Assembly (NCBI GenBank): GCA_023053545.1
Contig: JAKZAN010000005.1
Location: forward strand, 9,982,001 to 10,046,000
Direction: 5' to 3'
Length of the DNA: 64,000 nucleotides
Source of the DNA: Lepidurus packardi
Lineage: Eukaryota > Arthropoda > Branchiopoda > Notostraca > Triopsidae
Part shown: positions 23,922-38,300 of the stretch, piece after piece
How positions within the stretch are numbered: position 1 is the first letter of the stretch
Layout: each line of letters begins with the position of its first letter
Position numbers and translations under genes: made by a program
Notes under the pieces: generated by a model
The model's database searches: none
What the model was told of the DNA's origin: nothing
Seen by the model: the letters and a program-made list of their open reading frames with translations, nothing else

Positions 23922-26900
23922 GGTTAGGGCTTAAAAAAGGCTGTGCGCGCCCAATGCCGATATCACGTGTGAGGTGACACGACACAAGTGTGTATAGCGA
24001 CCGGATCGAAAAGCCTGACCCTGTATGGATTGGGGAGCAAGATTTTTAGTATCGAAGCTGCACGCACCTTGATCAACCTCTACCGCAACACAAATAATAT
24101 AAAAAGGGCATGTGGACAGTACCCTTACTAGGTACCGGAACTCTGGGGTTAACAAAACTCAAATTAAAAAAAAAAAAGTTTTTAATTTCCAGACCCCACA
24201 CGTTCCGGTACCCAAACCTCGGGGTACTTTCCTCAATACAAAATTTCTTGGCGTCTTTTTCCTGTTCTTTTCATTTCATATTCTTTAATAAAGAAAAGTC
24301 AATTTAAAATTTAAAAAAAAGTCTTCTTCATCTTCGTTACTCAAAGGAGACCTTCAAGGAGAAATTAAGAGTAATTCCGTATGCATGGCAAGACTACTGG
24401 CACACACAAGATACACAAACAAACACGTCGACAGAAAGGCCCAGGTTTTCCCCGAGAACAATATCCCGCGCGAACATATGACGGTGATTCGCTCGTCATC
24501 CCCTTTTGAGGGTGCCAAGAGGGTAAGGCAGTTCTAGAAGATCCCTAGACTCGGGCGCGAGACGGGGTAAGGCGAAAAGACACGCAAACAAATCCCTGCA
24601 TAATGAATAAATTCCTTTCGCTGTCCCAGCAGCAGCCTGTGCTGCACCACACTGTCATTGGAACTCATCTCTGATTTTACACGCGGCATGCAAAGAAGCT
24701 GCCTCTGGGTCATTTTCTTAGGAGACACGTCTTGGCCTCCCTTTGGCTTTTTGGCTGCTATTAATTATTCTGGCCCTCGCCCGGTCCTTTTTCCACACAC
24801 GCAATCTCTTCGCCTTCTAATTATACGCCCAGCTGTTTCCCCTGCGCAAAACGGGGCGCAAACAGAAACAACGCTCGAAAAAAGGGCTTATGCCAAACAG
24901 GGCGTTTAGTGATAATGTACACTAAACGTCTTTACAAATGCGTCTTTTAGGAAGTGTATCGGACGATTTGGTGACGTGGGTAGGTCTTTCGAGCCTTTTG
25001 ATTGCTAATAGAGCCCGGCGTTAAACGACCCAAAGACTTCGGACAGCTTTTTTCCCCTTCACAAGACCATTTTTCTTCCTCGCCGATCCTCGATTCCACC
25101 CCCAAATCCCCCATAGCTACATATACCTCTATATATATCTATATCTATGAAAGCATGTACACCCTAAACAGTAACACGGAACCTCCTCGCTTTCCTACGG
25201 CTACTATAAACGCTCCCGTGCCCCGTGTCCTGACCCCGAAAAGCACCGATAATTGCCCTACCGACTGGCACGACTAGTCATAACTTGCCCCAGACGTTTC
25301 GCCTTCGGCACACCCCGACGCCCCCCAAGGGGGTGTAGGTCCCCCTAACGTACGCAAGCCATCAAGGTAATTCTCTCCCGCAGTACGGCGCTGGTCACAG
25401 CTCATGCCCCGAACTTATACCTTTTGCAGTTCTTTTCCCCGGAATACTGGAATACCTCATCCGTTTCAATCGAGGTTTCAAGACCAGACCGCAAATAATG
25501 GAGGCGAGGTTAACGTTCCATTACTGGAATTTCTGCCAGACTTTCGCAACCGAAGAACAACAAGTCTTCCGTCTTTTGGTAAGCCTCTTGGAAACGAGGT
25601 CCAAAGTATTAGCGCATTACCTGCCTCAACTGGAAAAGAACCACAACGACGCTAAAGGACACCGTCAACAATGAATCTCGGGTATATCTTCCCGAGCTTT
25701 TTTCGAAACAAAAGAAAGCTAAGGAATAAAGAATAAAAAAAGAAGAATTCCCTCTAAGCCGATCATGTGTTTTGTGTGTATGTGCATAGGAGAAGTAAAG
25801 CCAGCGAGGCTTAATCGGCCTAAAGCTTTTGGACCTCAAACTCGGGACTTCCTTTTGTTTCTTTCCCCCATTTCTTTCTCTGTCTTTTCCCTCTATCGTT
25901 TTTTATTCTATTTTATTTTCTCCTTAGAAAAAAAAAAGAAAAAAGGAAGATCAGCAGAGGAGGACGTGGGACGGGGAGGGACTCCTTTTGCTATTCCCTC
26001 CTTCTGCCGGGATCGGAATACTCAGGTTACCCCAAATCTTGCTGGAATCCAGCAAAGTCGACGGTGGAAAAGCAGGATATCCGCGATGGGGGGGGGGGGG
26101 CAATCGAAACGACACCTAGCACCACCCTTGGGCGACCACCTCCGTGTATCTATATACGGAGGGGGTGAACGCAACCCACCCACGGAACACACATACACAC
26201 AACACACAATTGCACACACTCGGTTGGTCCGGTTTCCGGAATCAATAAAATTTCAGGCAGATCAAATCGATCTTGGTGAGCAGACGTAGCACTTCTCTTC
26301 CTTTTTTTAACTTTCTAGGTGTGCGAAAGGATTCTCATAAAAATCGGGACTCTCCACTGTCCACGATAGCCGAAAGCCTCCAGTAACTTCTTCTCCGCGT
26401 TCTAGTTCACCAACTTCCAATATGCATATGTTTCAATCAAGTAAGGTTTTTCTTAGCGTCCAAGGGACTTTCCAGTTCGTTTTCTTGCCACCCCAAACCC
26501 TTGACGGGGCAAGGGTAAGCTCGCTGAAAAAGAAATCCCCGAAAAACCGCAGGCTATCGATACGTCCGATAAAAAAATATTGAGAAAAAAATATGGAAGA
26601 AACAGTCTCCTAAACTTAGATTCGCTCCAAGGATACTAGTTTATACAAGGAACTTGAGGAGAAGAATACAAGAGGTATGCAAACTTGAGCTGAAGTATTT
26701 TTGTATTTTTTTTTTTTTTTTAGTTTCAAGATTTATTTTCATTGGCAAAGGCCAAAGTCGGGCTTGTGTTTATGTAAATAGCTTCTACGCCCGGCGGCGA
26801 CACTCGGGTACACACATACGGGTGGGTTAGAGTTAGTCGGCTCCCGAGAGACACAACACCATCACCAGGTTTCCCTGGCCCACGTTTATCTTAAAGGGGC

Positions 26901-29190
26901 GCTACTACTACGCACTCAACCACATTCGACTAGTCCAATCCAACCCTCAAGGCAAAGGGAAGTAGTTTCTTCCATGTACCCCACCCGTTGTTGCCGGGAG
27001 GATCCTCCCTCCTTTTTCTTTTCGTTTCGTAAGGGTCTTCAGGTCCTTCAAACTTTCCAGGAAGTCACTCGTCCCCTCGGGCATTTTGGGTGACACAGGC
27101 TCGTAGCTATCACGTCATTCAACTAGTTACCTCCCTCCTTCCAGCCTTTTTTTTGGTTCGATTAACATAGCCCCCCTTGAAAATCAAAACAAAAAGAACT
27201 TCCTCGATCCTGCTCTGCCACTCGACACATTCGGGAATCGTACAGTACTCCTCGGTCAGGAGTTACCCTAACAACTGAAGCAGAGTCCTCGTCCCGACGG
27301 GTACGTGCGACCCACGGGAAAGGCTGTCGCCCCGGGCGGGGTCCATGCGCTTACGGTACCACTGCGCGCAACGAGGGGGGTTTGAGCGGAAGAAGCCAAC
27401 CTTTACCCCGGCTAGGGTATCTTAGGAAAGGCAACGCTTCTGCTCGAGGGGCGGGGTGAGTAGTACCGCTAGGTGTTGGCTTCTCTAGCGCGCATAAAAG
27501 CGTTTAACTCGGTCAGGTAGTTGTACAGAGCACCTGCGTTACTGGCATGGTGCAGATCGCTTCTCAAAATGTGTCAAGTTTTTTGTTTTTTCCCACCGTA
27601 CCCTATTGGAATCAGTGAAGCTTTAGAAGGGATCTCTCTACACGTACCCTTCGACTCGCCCCCATAACGGCGTACGAGGTCGACAAGGGACAGGATTCCC
27701 GCAACGCCGGGGGAGACTAAACCTTTTGGGGGTGGCGTGTAAGTAGCCTATTTCGGTGCCGAGGATCGTTTTGGAGTACAGTGCGGTACCCTCCTCTCTT
27801 GGCGACCGAGTTTCAATGTAACCTCGCAGAGCTACCAACGCTCTAAAGTGCGTTCTAAACCTCCTAACTGACAACCGAACCGCCCTGCTGGAAGTGCCAG
27901 TTCCATAATCCCATTATGCGACTATGGAACCCAAACTCCTCGACTTGACTCGAGGTAAGTTGAAAAGGAAAACTCGACCCCCCAAATCAAAGTGTGTAGA
28001 GAGCTTCTTATAGTGTTATTCGCCAACTTTCTTCGCCTCCAAAACTTTCGCCAAACCTGTCTAGCTTCTCCGGTAATACATCTTGCTACTATCCCTTGTT
28101 TTATACACTACCAACTACCACGGGGTTTAACTTCTGATCCGCTAAATCAACCATCTAACCGCTAACCTTTGAAAAAACCCGAGTTTCTAGAACTTTAAGT
28201 TCTACTCAATGTTGAAATACTTGAACTCAAGTTGAATTAGCGAACTCCGACCTGGTTATTTAGACGTGCGAAAAAAGTTGTAATTTCCTTCGTACGAACA
28301 CCAAAACAAAATTGGAGGCAATACTTAACACTTAAGTGTATAACGTCTTGCCATCTGCTGAAGCTGCAGCAAGAAGGGCTTTTTGGGGGTAGTTGAAGGG
28401 TGGTTTTCTTTTAAACTTGGATTTTACATGGTTCTCGGACAACACAATAAAAAATCACCCTTGAAAAAACGCCGGTCAATAAATCCACCCTCCGGACACG
28501 GCAAGCTGTTGTAGGGTTCCTAAACTGCACTTTTCCTTACCCTGGTGGGATGTTTTGTTTCGTTTTGACGGGCACTATTGCATTTCGCTAATCCGCCCAG
28601 CTCTCTCTTTTTTTATTTATAGGTATATATACAATTCTCGGAATATGACTCCACCTCCCGACTGCCCTATCCTTTCTACCCTTAGAGCTCTGATCTTTTA
28701 TTAAGTTGCCACACAGAATGACAAGAACCATGTTTTTTCTTCTTTTTACCCTCTGCCAGGGTTCTTTTCGGCTGAAGCGCGGAAACAAATTCCAAATTAA
28801 CTTTTGTGGAGACAATTTCATCATGTTTGCAAACAGCGCACGTTCGTTATGACCTCGTCGCCCAGTTCCTCCCCAACTGGTGTAAAAGAAGCGTTGAAAA
28901 ACCGAAAAAGTAGTCTTTGGTGTAGACGCTGTCAACTGATACAAACTTACACCCATTTAGAACCCCCAAAAGAGGGCTAAAATGTATTCCCTCTGAGTTA
29001 AGCAACTCATGTTTCCTTTTATGCCCCCCGTAAGGCAAGTTAACACCAAAGTACTATCAATGATGGGTCTAGTTTCCATACAGCGCCATCTCTTTATAAT
29101 TTATAAAGTTTTTTACAAGTTAAATACGCTTTACAGGCACATACATAATAACTTAACTTTAGTCCTAGGTTAACAGTCAAAGAATAATAC
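23922..29190. other. Non-coding stretch upstream of the LAR-like signal exon
   Basis: No gene is recognised. It probably includes the 5' UTR intron or promoter of the minus-strand LAR-like gene. It holds a GC-richer block at 27260-27900 with many CpG steps but no recognisable protein, CA-rich and poly-G runs near 26.1-26.2 kb, and AT microsatellite sequence near 25.1 kb. Confidence 0.5.
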
Positions 29191-29193
29191 ATA

Positions 29194-29340
29194 TATTATA
29201 TAAATAAGTATTTAGGTATTTATTATATAAATAAGTATTTAGGTATTTATTATATAAATAAGTATAAATTTGTATTTATTTATTTAGTATTATTTTTATT
29301 TTTATAAGTATTTATTATATAAATAAGTATTTAAATAAAA
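29194..29340. repeat. AT-rich minisatellite, 27-bp unit
   Basis: TATTATATAAATAAGTATTT plus AGGTATT is repeated at 29194, 29221 and 29248 (27 bp spacing). The third copy degrades, and a partial further copy lies near 29313. Surrounding sequence to about 29.6 kb is also AT-rich. Confidence 0.9.
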
Positions 29341-32300
29341 TACTACACATTAATATTGTTACAATACATTTATTATGTTGCTGTTACTTGCTGTCTTTAA
29401 GTAATTTGCGTTTAAATATAACATATAACAATTAGTTAAAAACACAACACGTATTGGAAACTAATGTAGAATTCCTAGAAACAAATGATTCAATTTGCTA
29501 TTTCTTCGAATCAAAATAGTCTTAACATTCTTAGTTATTGAATTATTGTGTCTTGATCAGTCAAACCAAATCATTTCTTTATTAAACATCAATTCCACGA
29601 CTCCGTTCGTATTTCTGCCAATCTCGCACCTTTTTTCGACAAATTGCTTAAAGACCTGCCATCACTGACACTACCAACAACGGCGCTAATAAGACCGACA
29701 GTATAAGGAAGTGATATGTGGGTGCGAGATTATTGGCTATACCTCATCGATCGCCTTAACACGCTCCCCCCCACACAATTTCGTTTCATCGTTCCCTATT
29801 CTCTTTCCTCGCTACCTAAACATAAATACGTATACGTATAGATATAATATACGATGGTCGCTGAGTCGTCAATATCCTGAATCCTGAGGCCGTACCGGAA
29901 CTTCCGTCCCATAGTCCCAAACACCCCCACCCCAAGAAAAAAAAAACGGCTTATTGGGTAAAGCAAACCCCCGAAAAAAGAAAAGAAGGTCGAAAAGATG
30001 GACGTTGGGTTTCTATCAGCACTTTTGCCAGCCGATTAGGCCCCATCACATCACCTTTCCGTGAGCCCGGCAATTTTCCCTTTCGCCTCGCCACGTCAAA
30101 CTTGCACGAATTTGTCTGACTGACAGAAAGCCTTGGCTCCTCCTTCTTCTAAAGCCTTCTTCTAAAATTTTTATCCCCAAACCCCCCAAGAAAAAAAATA
30201 TGTATTCATTCCAAGTTTTCCTTCAAAACTCTTTCTTAAAGAAAATAAATAAATAAAATAAAACAACCTTTATTGTCCCCTAGCGCTTCTAGCTTCCTGA
30301 AAATGTCCTGCATCGGAATGTAACTTTAAACACCAGACGGCGTAAAGTCTCATTAAGCCTCGTCCAAAAAGTCCATCGTCTTTTTTCTCGTTTCTACGTG
30401 TCCCATATGCAAATCCTAGGGGAAGAAAGCAAGGAAAAAGTACCCTAGCCTTTTCCTTAGAAATAAACTTCTCCCAAAAGGAAAGAAAGGGTTCCTAAAG
30501 AGACGCGGATCGTTGAATTAAGACAGGTGGAAATGAGGTAGAGTGCAACGGAGCCGACTTAAACAACACAAGACTCCCCCATGTTCCTTCAAAAAAATCT
30601 TCCCTTCAAGACAGAAATAAGAAATACGAAAGAAAAACGCAACATATTGCCCTGACTTGCACATCTTCCAGCCAAAGAAATACAGTCCCCCCCCCCCGAA
30701 TCCGGGAGCGCTGCATTATAAAGATTGTTTTCCTGGAACACCTGACTCTAATCCCCACCTCCCCGGGCAGATATCCTCGCAGAAATGTCAGCTGCCGCGA
30801 AACCCCCTGGGCTATACCCTTTCCGAGAAACGCAAGCTATGAATTTACCGTTAATTTTAGTACCTTTTTTTTATTTTGCTTTCCAAAGATACTCCCTGGT
30901 ACCTTTTCAAACCATAGAGACACTGAAGTAAAGTTGCCTGGAAAAGAAATAGACCTGCTCGCGTTCCGACCCGTCGCTCACAGGTTAGCAGCAATTATCC
31001 CTCTACAGTCTAGGCGGAAGAAATGAGTAAAGCTATTAAGCTTTCGCACCCAATCGGACGACAGAAATCACCTCGGCGATAGCCTAACAGCCGTTCGCTT
31101 CCTTCTCTCTCACTGCACCAGGGGTTTTGCACCCCAGGAAAGAGATTATCGAGCTTTCTTGGACCCCAGCGACACTGCCTTCCGTGGGGGGCCGGATATA
31201 GACTTTTCCTTTCACGTCTTTGCCCGGTTTGGGGGTCGCCTGTTCCCTGTCCAACAATAGTATCCAGGCGTAACACACGACATAATAGTTTGGGGCGACA
31301 TTGTGGGTTATAAGCCTGCTCACCCTACAAAACTCTCCCTTTCCCCCTCACCCCACCGGTCTTTGAGCACCTCGAGGCGATTTACTATCACCCCCACATC
31401 ATTTTGCGTTGTCAACTTGTATTCTAGTGGCCTGAAAAGGGTCTTTTCAACCCTCCTACGTACCCCCCAAAACGTCTTATATACAACAGCTCAAGGTAAA
31501 TCCCCAAACTGGACGGCTCTCCTTCACCCAGGCTTCATTAAAAGAGATTTAAAGGGGACCCCCACCAAAAAGTCTGCGGTACACTCTGCAGTGTACACAG
31601 CCGGACGTCCATCAGGGTCTCACTACATTGTCCTAAAAAAATCGTGGTTAACGACGTTGAAAAAGAGCACTTTTTTTTCCTTACGGGGTCGACACGAGGT
31701 GTTCCGAGGGGTTAGGGGGGCTCATTAGCCAGTGACAGCTCGTGTGGACCAGGGCTTAGCGCTAAACCAAAGTATATTGCTACTTTGCTTCTCGTACGTG
31801 TGGCGTAACATAAAATTGGGGCTTCTACGTTACAAAACCGACTAACCTTATCCACAGTAAGACCACTAGGTTCCATTTCCCCCAATATTGTTCCTACCTT
31901 AAAGCATACATTGCTAATATTATCCTTTCTCTTTCTGCTAATATTCTCTTTCATCTGCACAAAAGTAAACAAATGTTGTCTTTGCCCGCAAGGGTTATCT
32001 AAACCAAAACAGTCAAGTGTTGCGTATTCTAGGTAACAGCATCGACATATTTCTCCCTTCTCGATACATTTCTGTTATATGGAGCTTCATAGTGAAACGC
32101 AGAGCGCTCCCTAGATGGCACCACTTTCCGCCACGATTGCAGCGTTCCGTTTCCTCTGCAATATGCAATCGATACTCTGAACCAAAGCAGACTACAAACT
32201 GTAGTTTTAAAGCCCGAGAATGACCATCCAACGCCATCTAACGAGTATTAAAACAACGACGTGGTCCAATGTGTCCAAAACATCACAAACAATGTCGCTT

Positions 32301-35300
32301 TTAATTAAAAGAATTCCATTTGAGTCCTCAAGACGCCAAGAATTTTGTTGTTGCTAACAAAGGAGAACAAGAAAATCCGGAAATGACACTTACCTTGCCC
32401 AAGAGTCGGCGGAATGACGTTACATCCACTACTCCAACTTCCCTGATCAAGGACCTATAAAGAGCCCAAAAAGTCAAATAAAGAAAAATACTGAAACAGC
32501 CAACAAACAACCCTCGTTAAAAAAGACTGTACTGTTTCTTGTAGCCATAAGCTAAAAGTGAACTTGAGCAACCAGCTAAGTTTAGACTTTTTTTTTAAGA
32601 TGGCCCAACAACCCCGCGTCTAAAAGCCATAAACTGTACGCCCCATAATGGCTTTTTACGAGACGGGGGAGTAAATAGAGTAACAGCACGCGTCTTTTAA
32701 CTCTCCCACCCCCCAAAAACGAAAAAAGCGAAACCAGAGCCTGCTCTAATACATATTACACGCAGCGAATGCGAGAGGCATATGTGGCATGTGAGCTATG
32801 TCATCTTGCAAGATGCATAGAAGCTTGTGTCAGATGACAAATGACATCCTCCCTTGTGCTCTATATCTTAAAAATGCTAAGACGCCTGCTCTAGGGCTAC
32901 ACATCAATTAACGCATACAGTCATAAAACTCCACATGGTTTACACGCTTGGAAAGAGTTATACTTTATTTCGTATTTAATTTTTGAAACGGGAAACATGT
33001 CTAAGTTTATTTAGGCTCGAATCCCTAGTAATTCATTCCGAATTGGCGGGGCCATGAAAGTAATTCTCGCGCTCCTCCTAATTTTATTGCTTTATCGCCA
33101 ACTGGCATTCCAATTCGAAAAAAAGTGCAGAGTTCACGAGCTCAGACGAAGGGAACGTACCACTAGAAGGAACCCAAACCGGTTAGATAAAGATTCTTAA
33201 GTAGCACACGCAACAAAGCAACAAAATAAGGAAGCAAAAAACTATGTAAGGATAGCTGTAGTGAATGCGCAATGGAATGCGCCTCATCGCACGTTTGAAG
33301 ACCTGGAACAACTGGCATGTTTACCTTGTTAACACATCACCTGACTCGAGAGAACAACAGAAAAAACCATAAATACCAACATAACGATCGCCTAAAAGAA
33401 AGTCCAGTCAAGATTTCCCACTCCAACCCAAACAATACACGGTTTGGAATGTTGCGAACCACTTTGGGGGACTTCCCTCTACCCTTTTATTAAAGTGAAA
33501 GGAAAAAAATTGGGCAAATTTGAATTCTTTTTTTTTGCTTTAAACCGAACCTGCTCATGCTTTCATAATTTGGCCAAGTACTAAAGCAACAAGAATGACA
33601 GAATGACGCAATTTTTTAACGATCTTCAAGAAACTCAAACCGGACCTGACTATATTAACACCATTTTATCTTTTATATTAACATATATTGTATTCTTTTA
33701 ATAATTCCTTCTGGGTGAATCTACTAATTCTTCTTGCGAGTAACTGCAATAAATTTAGATTGAATAAACAAGAGTTTGAATTCAAAAGTTATCTGTGCAA
33801 AGTTAAAAGATATCCTGTAGGAAAAAAAAATTTTTTTATTAGATCAACTTTGGCGATTACACTGATTCTGGAGGTTACATTGTCAAGTTCCAACTACCTA
33901 GTTTAAATGGCAAGTTTCAATTCGGAGACGTATGCAAAAGTTCTTATTTTTTATCTTTCTCGTTAGATTGATCTAGTTAAAATACTACTTTTATTTAACA
34001 ATTGGACTTGGGCGAAAATTTAAATTTTCGCCGGCGTAAAAACTGCTGACTAATATCATAAATTCCGTGCAAAAGGCGGCACTTGTTTCTTTATAGTGTT
34101 AACGGTATAATTTTATGCATTTACAGGGATAATAGACCAGATCCTGGTTTGGTTGGAGCGTTTATGATTATTCTTTTGAAGCTTCAATGTTACCGTATGA
34201 TTTATTTGGGCTTTTTTCCAACGTGAGTATCTAAAGCCGTATCGGAATCTTACACGCTGCTCTTTGAAAAGAAAGTTTAGCTCCAGCTCAGCTTCTTTAC
34301 TGTTTGACATTGCCTGGAGCTGCCAGACTAGGCCCCAGCCACTGCATCATTTGCATGCAAGCATTCTGTGCGAAATAGATGACCGTGGGACTTCGGCGTG
34401 AGCAAGGCAAACTTGAAAGAAAAAAGGGAAAAGAAACGAAAAAAAGGGTTGTAAGACCTTCAACTTTTCATCTCCTGTGGTTCTTGTGGTCGCTATTGGT
34501 GGTGATCACTTGATCTTCCCCTTCGCCCTCGAGAAACTTCCCCCCAGAACCGAAATATGCAGACTAAGCAAATTGAATTGCGTGGTTACCACGCAGAAAT
34601 GCAAGCTTGCAAGCGATATTGCTCTCTTCCTTAGAGCCCATTAATTATCACAGCCTTTAATCATAATATAAGGCCATAAAAAGGGTTAATATACGAGAGG
34701 GGCCTAACCCTTCAAGGGCTTGTGCATAATAAGTTCAATTAGCGCGTTTTATTGAACCTGAAGAAGTCAAAACCGGCTCTCCATTTTTTATTTTATTTTT
34801 TAAATTGAAAACAAACGACAACACAACACAACCCAACGAAGCCATGAAAAGGCTAGACTGGTTGATACGAGGAATTCCTGGCAAAGTTTGATCTGTTAAT
34901 TTATGCCAAACAGGACTCGCTAACTTGGTTGGCTGGTGCATGTTATGTAGTAATCAAGTGTTGAAGCGTTCTGGTGCTTTGTATGTGAAGCGCTTTTACA
35001 CCTTATAATTGGTCTGGCCCCTGTCGATTAATAATCTCTGCTTAAATAGCCAAATCGGAATGTAAAAGGAGACGAAAGTTTCTATTAACATTAAAATAAA
35101 TAAAAAATGTAACAAGAGTAAAAAAAATAAATAAATGAAAAATCAAAGTGAATTTATTGACAATGTAAGAAAAAACGGAGGGAACGGAGGAAATGGGGAA
35201 ATGCATTAACGTTAAGGTTTTAATTTTTTGTCTGAAACATATCAACGCCTACAGATATAAATCAGCTAAAAACAGCCCTTTCTGGTCCCCTCTGACTTTT

Positions 35301-38300
35301 GCTTATTTGTTTACATTCAATTGTCTCTCTCAGTCAGTCAATACGGCTCCCCAAAAGACTGAAACGAAGCAGATGGTCGAAATACGCCTCTCAATTCCCT
35401 TTTCCAATAGTTTGCAGACAGGAGACAAGAGCAAAATCAGCACGGCACCGAAATAAGGGCTGGGTTACCCTGTTCTGCTCTTCAACTTTTCCCTAAGGTG
35501 TCAATGGGGTCCCCATATGGCGGGTTAAAAGGCCTTTACCACCCTGAAACCATGTAACCAGCCTTAAAATACAAATTAAACGAGTTCCAAAGAGAAATTG
35601 CAACGCTAGTTCCAGCAGAATCCTTTCATGTGCCTTAAATGTGTGTTTGCAGATCCTTTTTCTTTTGCTTCTTTAACAAAGGGCAGGAAAGGGAACGTCA
35701 AATGTGAGGCCAAAATTGAATAGAAAAACTCAGCTTGTCACAGGAGTATCAGCGAGTTATTAAAGTTGGCCCAGCTTGGGGAAAATGCAGAAATTCAATG
35801 CAGAAAATGCAGCAATTCAAATCACTTCTAAGAATGTGAGGTTAATTGCTAGTGGAATTGTGAAGACTGAAGTACGAAAAGCCAACACGTGTCAAGGGTT
35901 AATAACGCAACAGAACAGTAAACTTCACGAGAGAGCTTGTCTAAGAATAAGAGGAGTTATGCGCTAGATTGACTGTTCTTTATGAAGTACTTGACGTCAG
36001 CTGTTCAGTAAATATGTCCCTGGAGAATTAATCTTGGTCACTGGCTTGTCAAACCGGCCCTTTGTACTTTCATCTATTTAATTATGTACGATCTACGAGA
36101 GAGTTGGTGTTCGGTTATTACTCTGAGAACGTAATGAGAAACTGAGAACATAATGAGCTTAGAAGTCATTAGTAGATACTTAATAGCTCTCATAACCGCT
36201 GCATTGGGGAGAAGCTTGATGTGTAACTCAGTAGTTGGGTGGGTACAATTGGAGTTAATCAGTTACTTCAAAACACAAAACAAGGTTAAAATAACACAAA
36301 AATTCCGATCAGATATGGTAGCACCTCACACTGAGATAACTGTGTCCATGGGCACAGGTACCCAAGAGGTTGGATACTTACAAAGTTAAACACACACAAC
36401 TAGCCAGATGCTTCAAAACTTGCGTCTCCTGCGCTCACACACAAATATTATCAACTGTCAAAAAGACGCTAGCCACGGCCATGACACTTGCTCTTGGAAT
36501 ATAGGAGCAGTAACTCGCATTTACGGACCGGCCTTGACAGCTTTCGCCATCTAGCGGCGAGTCTTAAAGCGTGAATGACAACATTAGCAGTTTCTAGTAG
36601 GACAAAGCCACTAGGGGCGTGAATAAGCCCGTTTATAGGGAGAGTAAACGCAACTTGAGGCGTGGCTAAGCGTTTAAATATGAAAATAACGGTTTTTAGC
36701 AATTTCTTTAGGATTTAGTCTTTAGCAGGATTTAGTTTTTAGCAGTTTTCTCTAGGATTTAGAAAAATAGATCTAAACACTGAATAAAGCTTCATGTGTT
36801 TCATATTCATATGTTTCACTGAATAAAGCTTCATACTTTTCTCAAAACTATATTATCTTACAGGAGCTAGAGTTGTTTAAATAATACGAATGAAGGTGTA
36901 AAAATCTCGCCGGAAACTTTCGATATTGCTGCATTATAGCGATATTGTTGCACATTATTTGGAGATCTTTTGCCGGTTATCATGTTCGCTTGCAACGGTC
37001 TCGAATTTTATAACCTAGAACTCGAGCTGCCGACAGAAACAATCGAAAACCCACATAAAAGCTGTTGATAAGAATCTCCTTGCCCTTTCGGAAAAGACCA
37101 AATTCAAGGAAAAACGCATACTTCCGTGCCAGCCCGTGCCAGTAAGAAATCCTTCACCTGGTGGACTGTGCCTGAATTACTGACGCCGCACACATCAGAA
37201 ATGTCATTTTTCACCAACTTTTGACCCAAATCTAATCCACGACGGACATGCCAACATTCTGAGCACTGAATCGCAAGTCCGGCCTTCTTTTCCTCGCCGT
37301 TTTTTTCTTTTTCTTTTACCTTTTGTTCGGAATCAGGGAAACCCGCAAGGAATATATTCCCCACATACTTTTTTTTTATACAATAGGACTTGGTACTACC
37401 ACAGGGGCGGGTTCAAGAATACAAAGTCCTTTTAATTACATGCTTTTCTTTATAAAGTAGATGAGAAATTCTGAAGAGCACGAAAGCTGAATAGTTATGA
37501 CATTTCTCAAGCTCATTGTGTGTTTTGTAAGTTTTTTGCCTACATCCTTTGACTTAGCTACATCCTATTAAGTATACTTCCAATAAGATAAGCAAGCTCT
37601 CAGTTGTTAGGGGAAACCGCATTAGTTGAAATCATGACGTCGATTGCTACCGTCCCAAAAAGAAAAAAAAATCTCACCCAAACTCCTTTTTATAGTCAGG
37701 GTTAAAGACAGATACACGCTATCTACGGAGAAAGGCATTGATTTCCGATAACTCAGTCCAGCCAAATGCCCCATATCACCCAAGAGCTACTGCACCAGTA
37801 ATAGACGCAGACACCAACTACTTCACTTATCCAACTTTTAAAAGAACATCGCCCAGGCCTGACACAAACTCAACTTTAACTAACCCTGGTAAAAGTCAAA
37901 CTTTTCTTGAAGTAAAAAAAGCTAACTTCCTTACAGAAATACAGTCTTGGGAAGAAATAAAACTTCATATCAGCCGCCATCAGTTTCCGTTTGCGGTCGA
38001 CCAAGGAAAAAAAACTTATCCAAAACTAAGTTCCAAGCTTTTATTCCTATTATCCTTACCAGCAGCAAAGCCCTGCACATGTGTCTCCCCCCCCCCCCCC
38101 AAAAAAAAACTACAAGCCGCGAAAAAAAGAGATATGGATTCTTCAAGATGGTCCAACTTTGGTCCTGTGTTGGTTAAATGACATTTTTTGCACTCGCATC
38201 CAGGGCTCTAACGTTGTTTCTCAGGCACAAACAAGGCGTGAAAAATTAGAACTTTTTGCACTCGATTTTTCCTTTTTTCTCACGAGTAGCCCCAGTCCTC

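Noticed and set aside
27280-27900. Possible retroelement remnant suggested by GC content and a primer-site-like GGTGCCGAGGATCG
   Set aside because: No paired terminal repeats and no protein similarity in any frame; composition alone is not enough.
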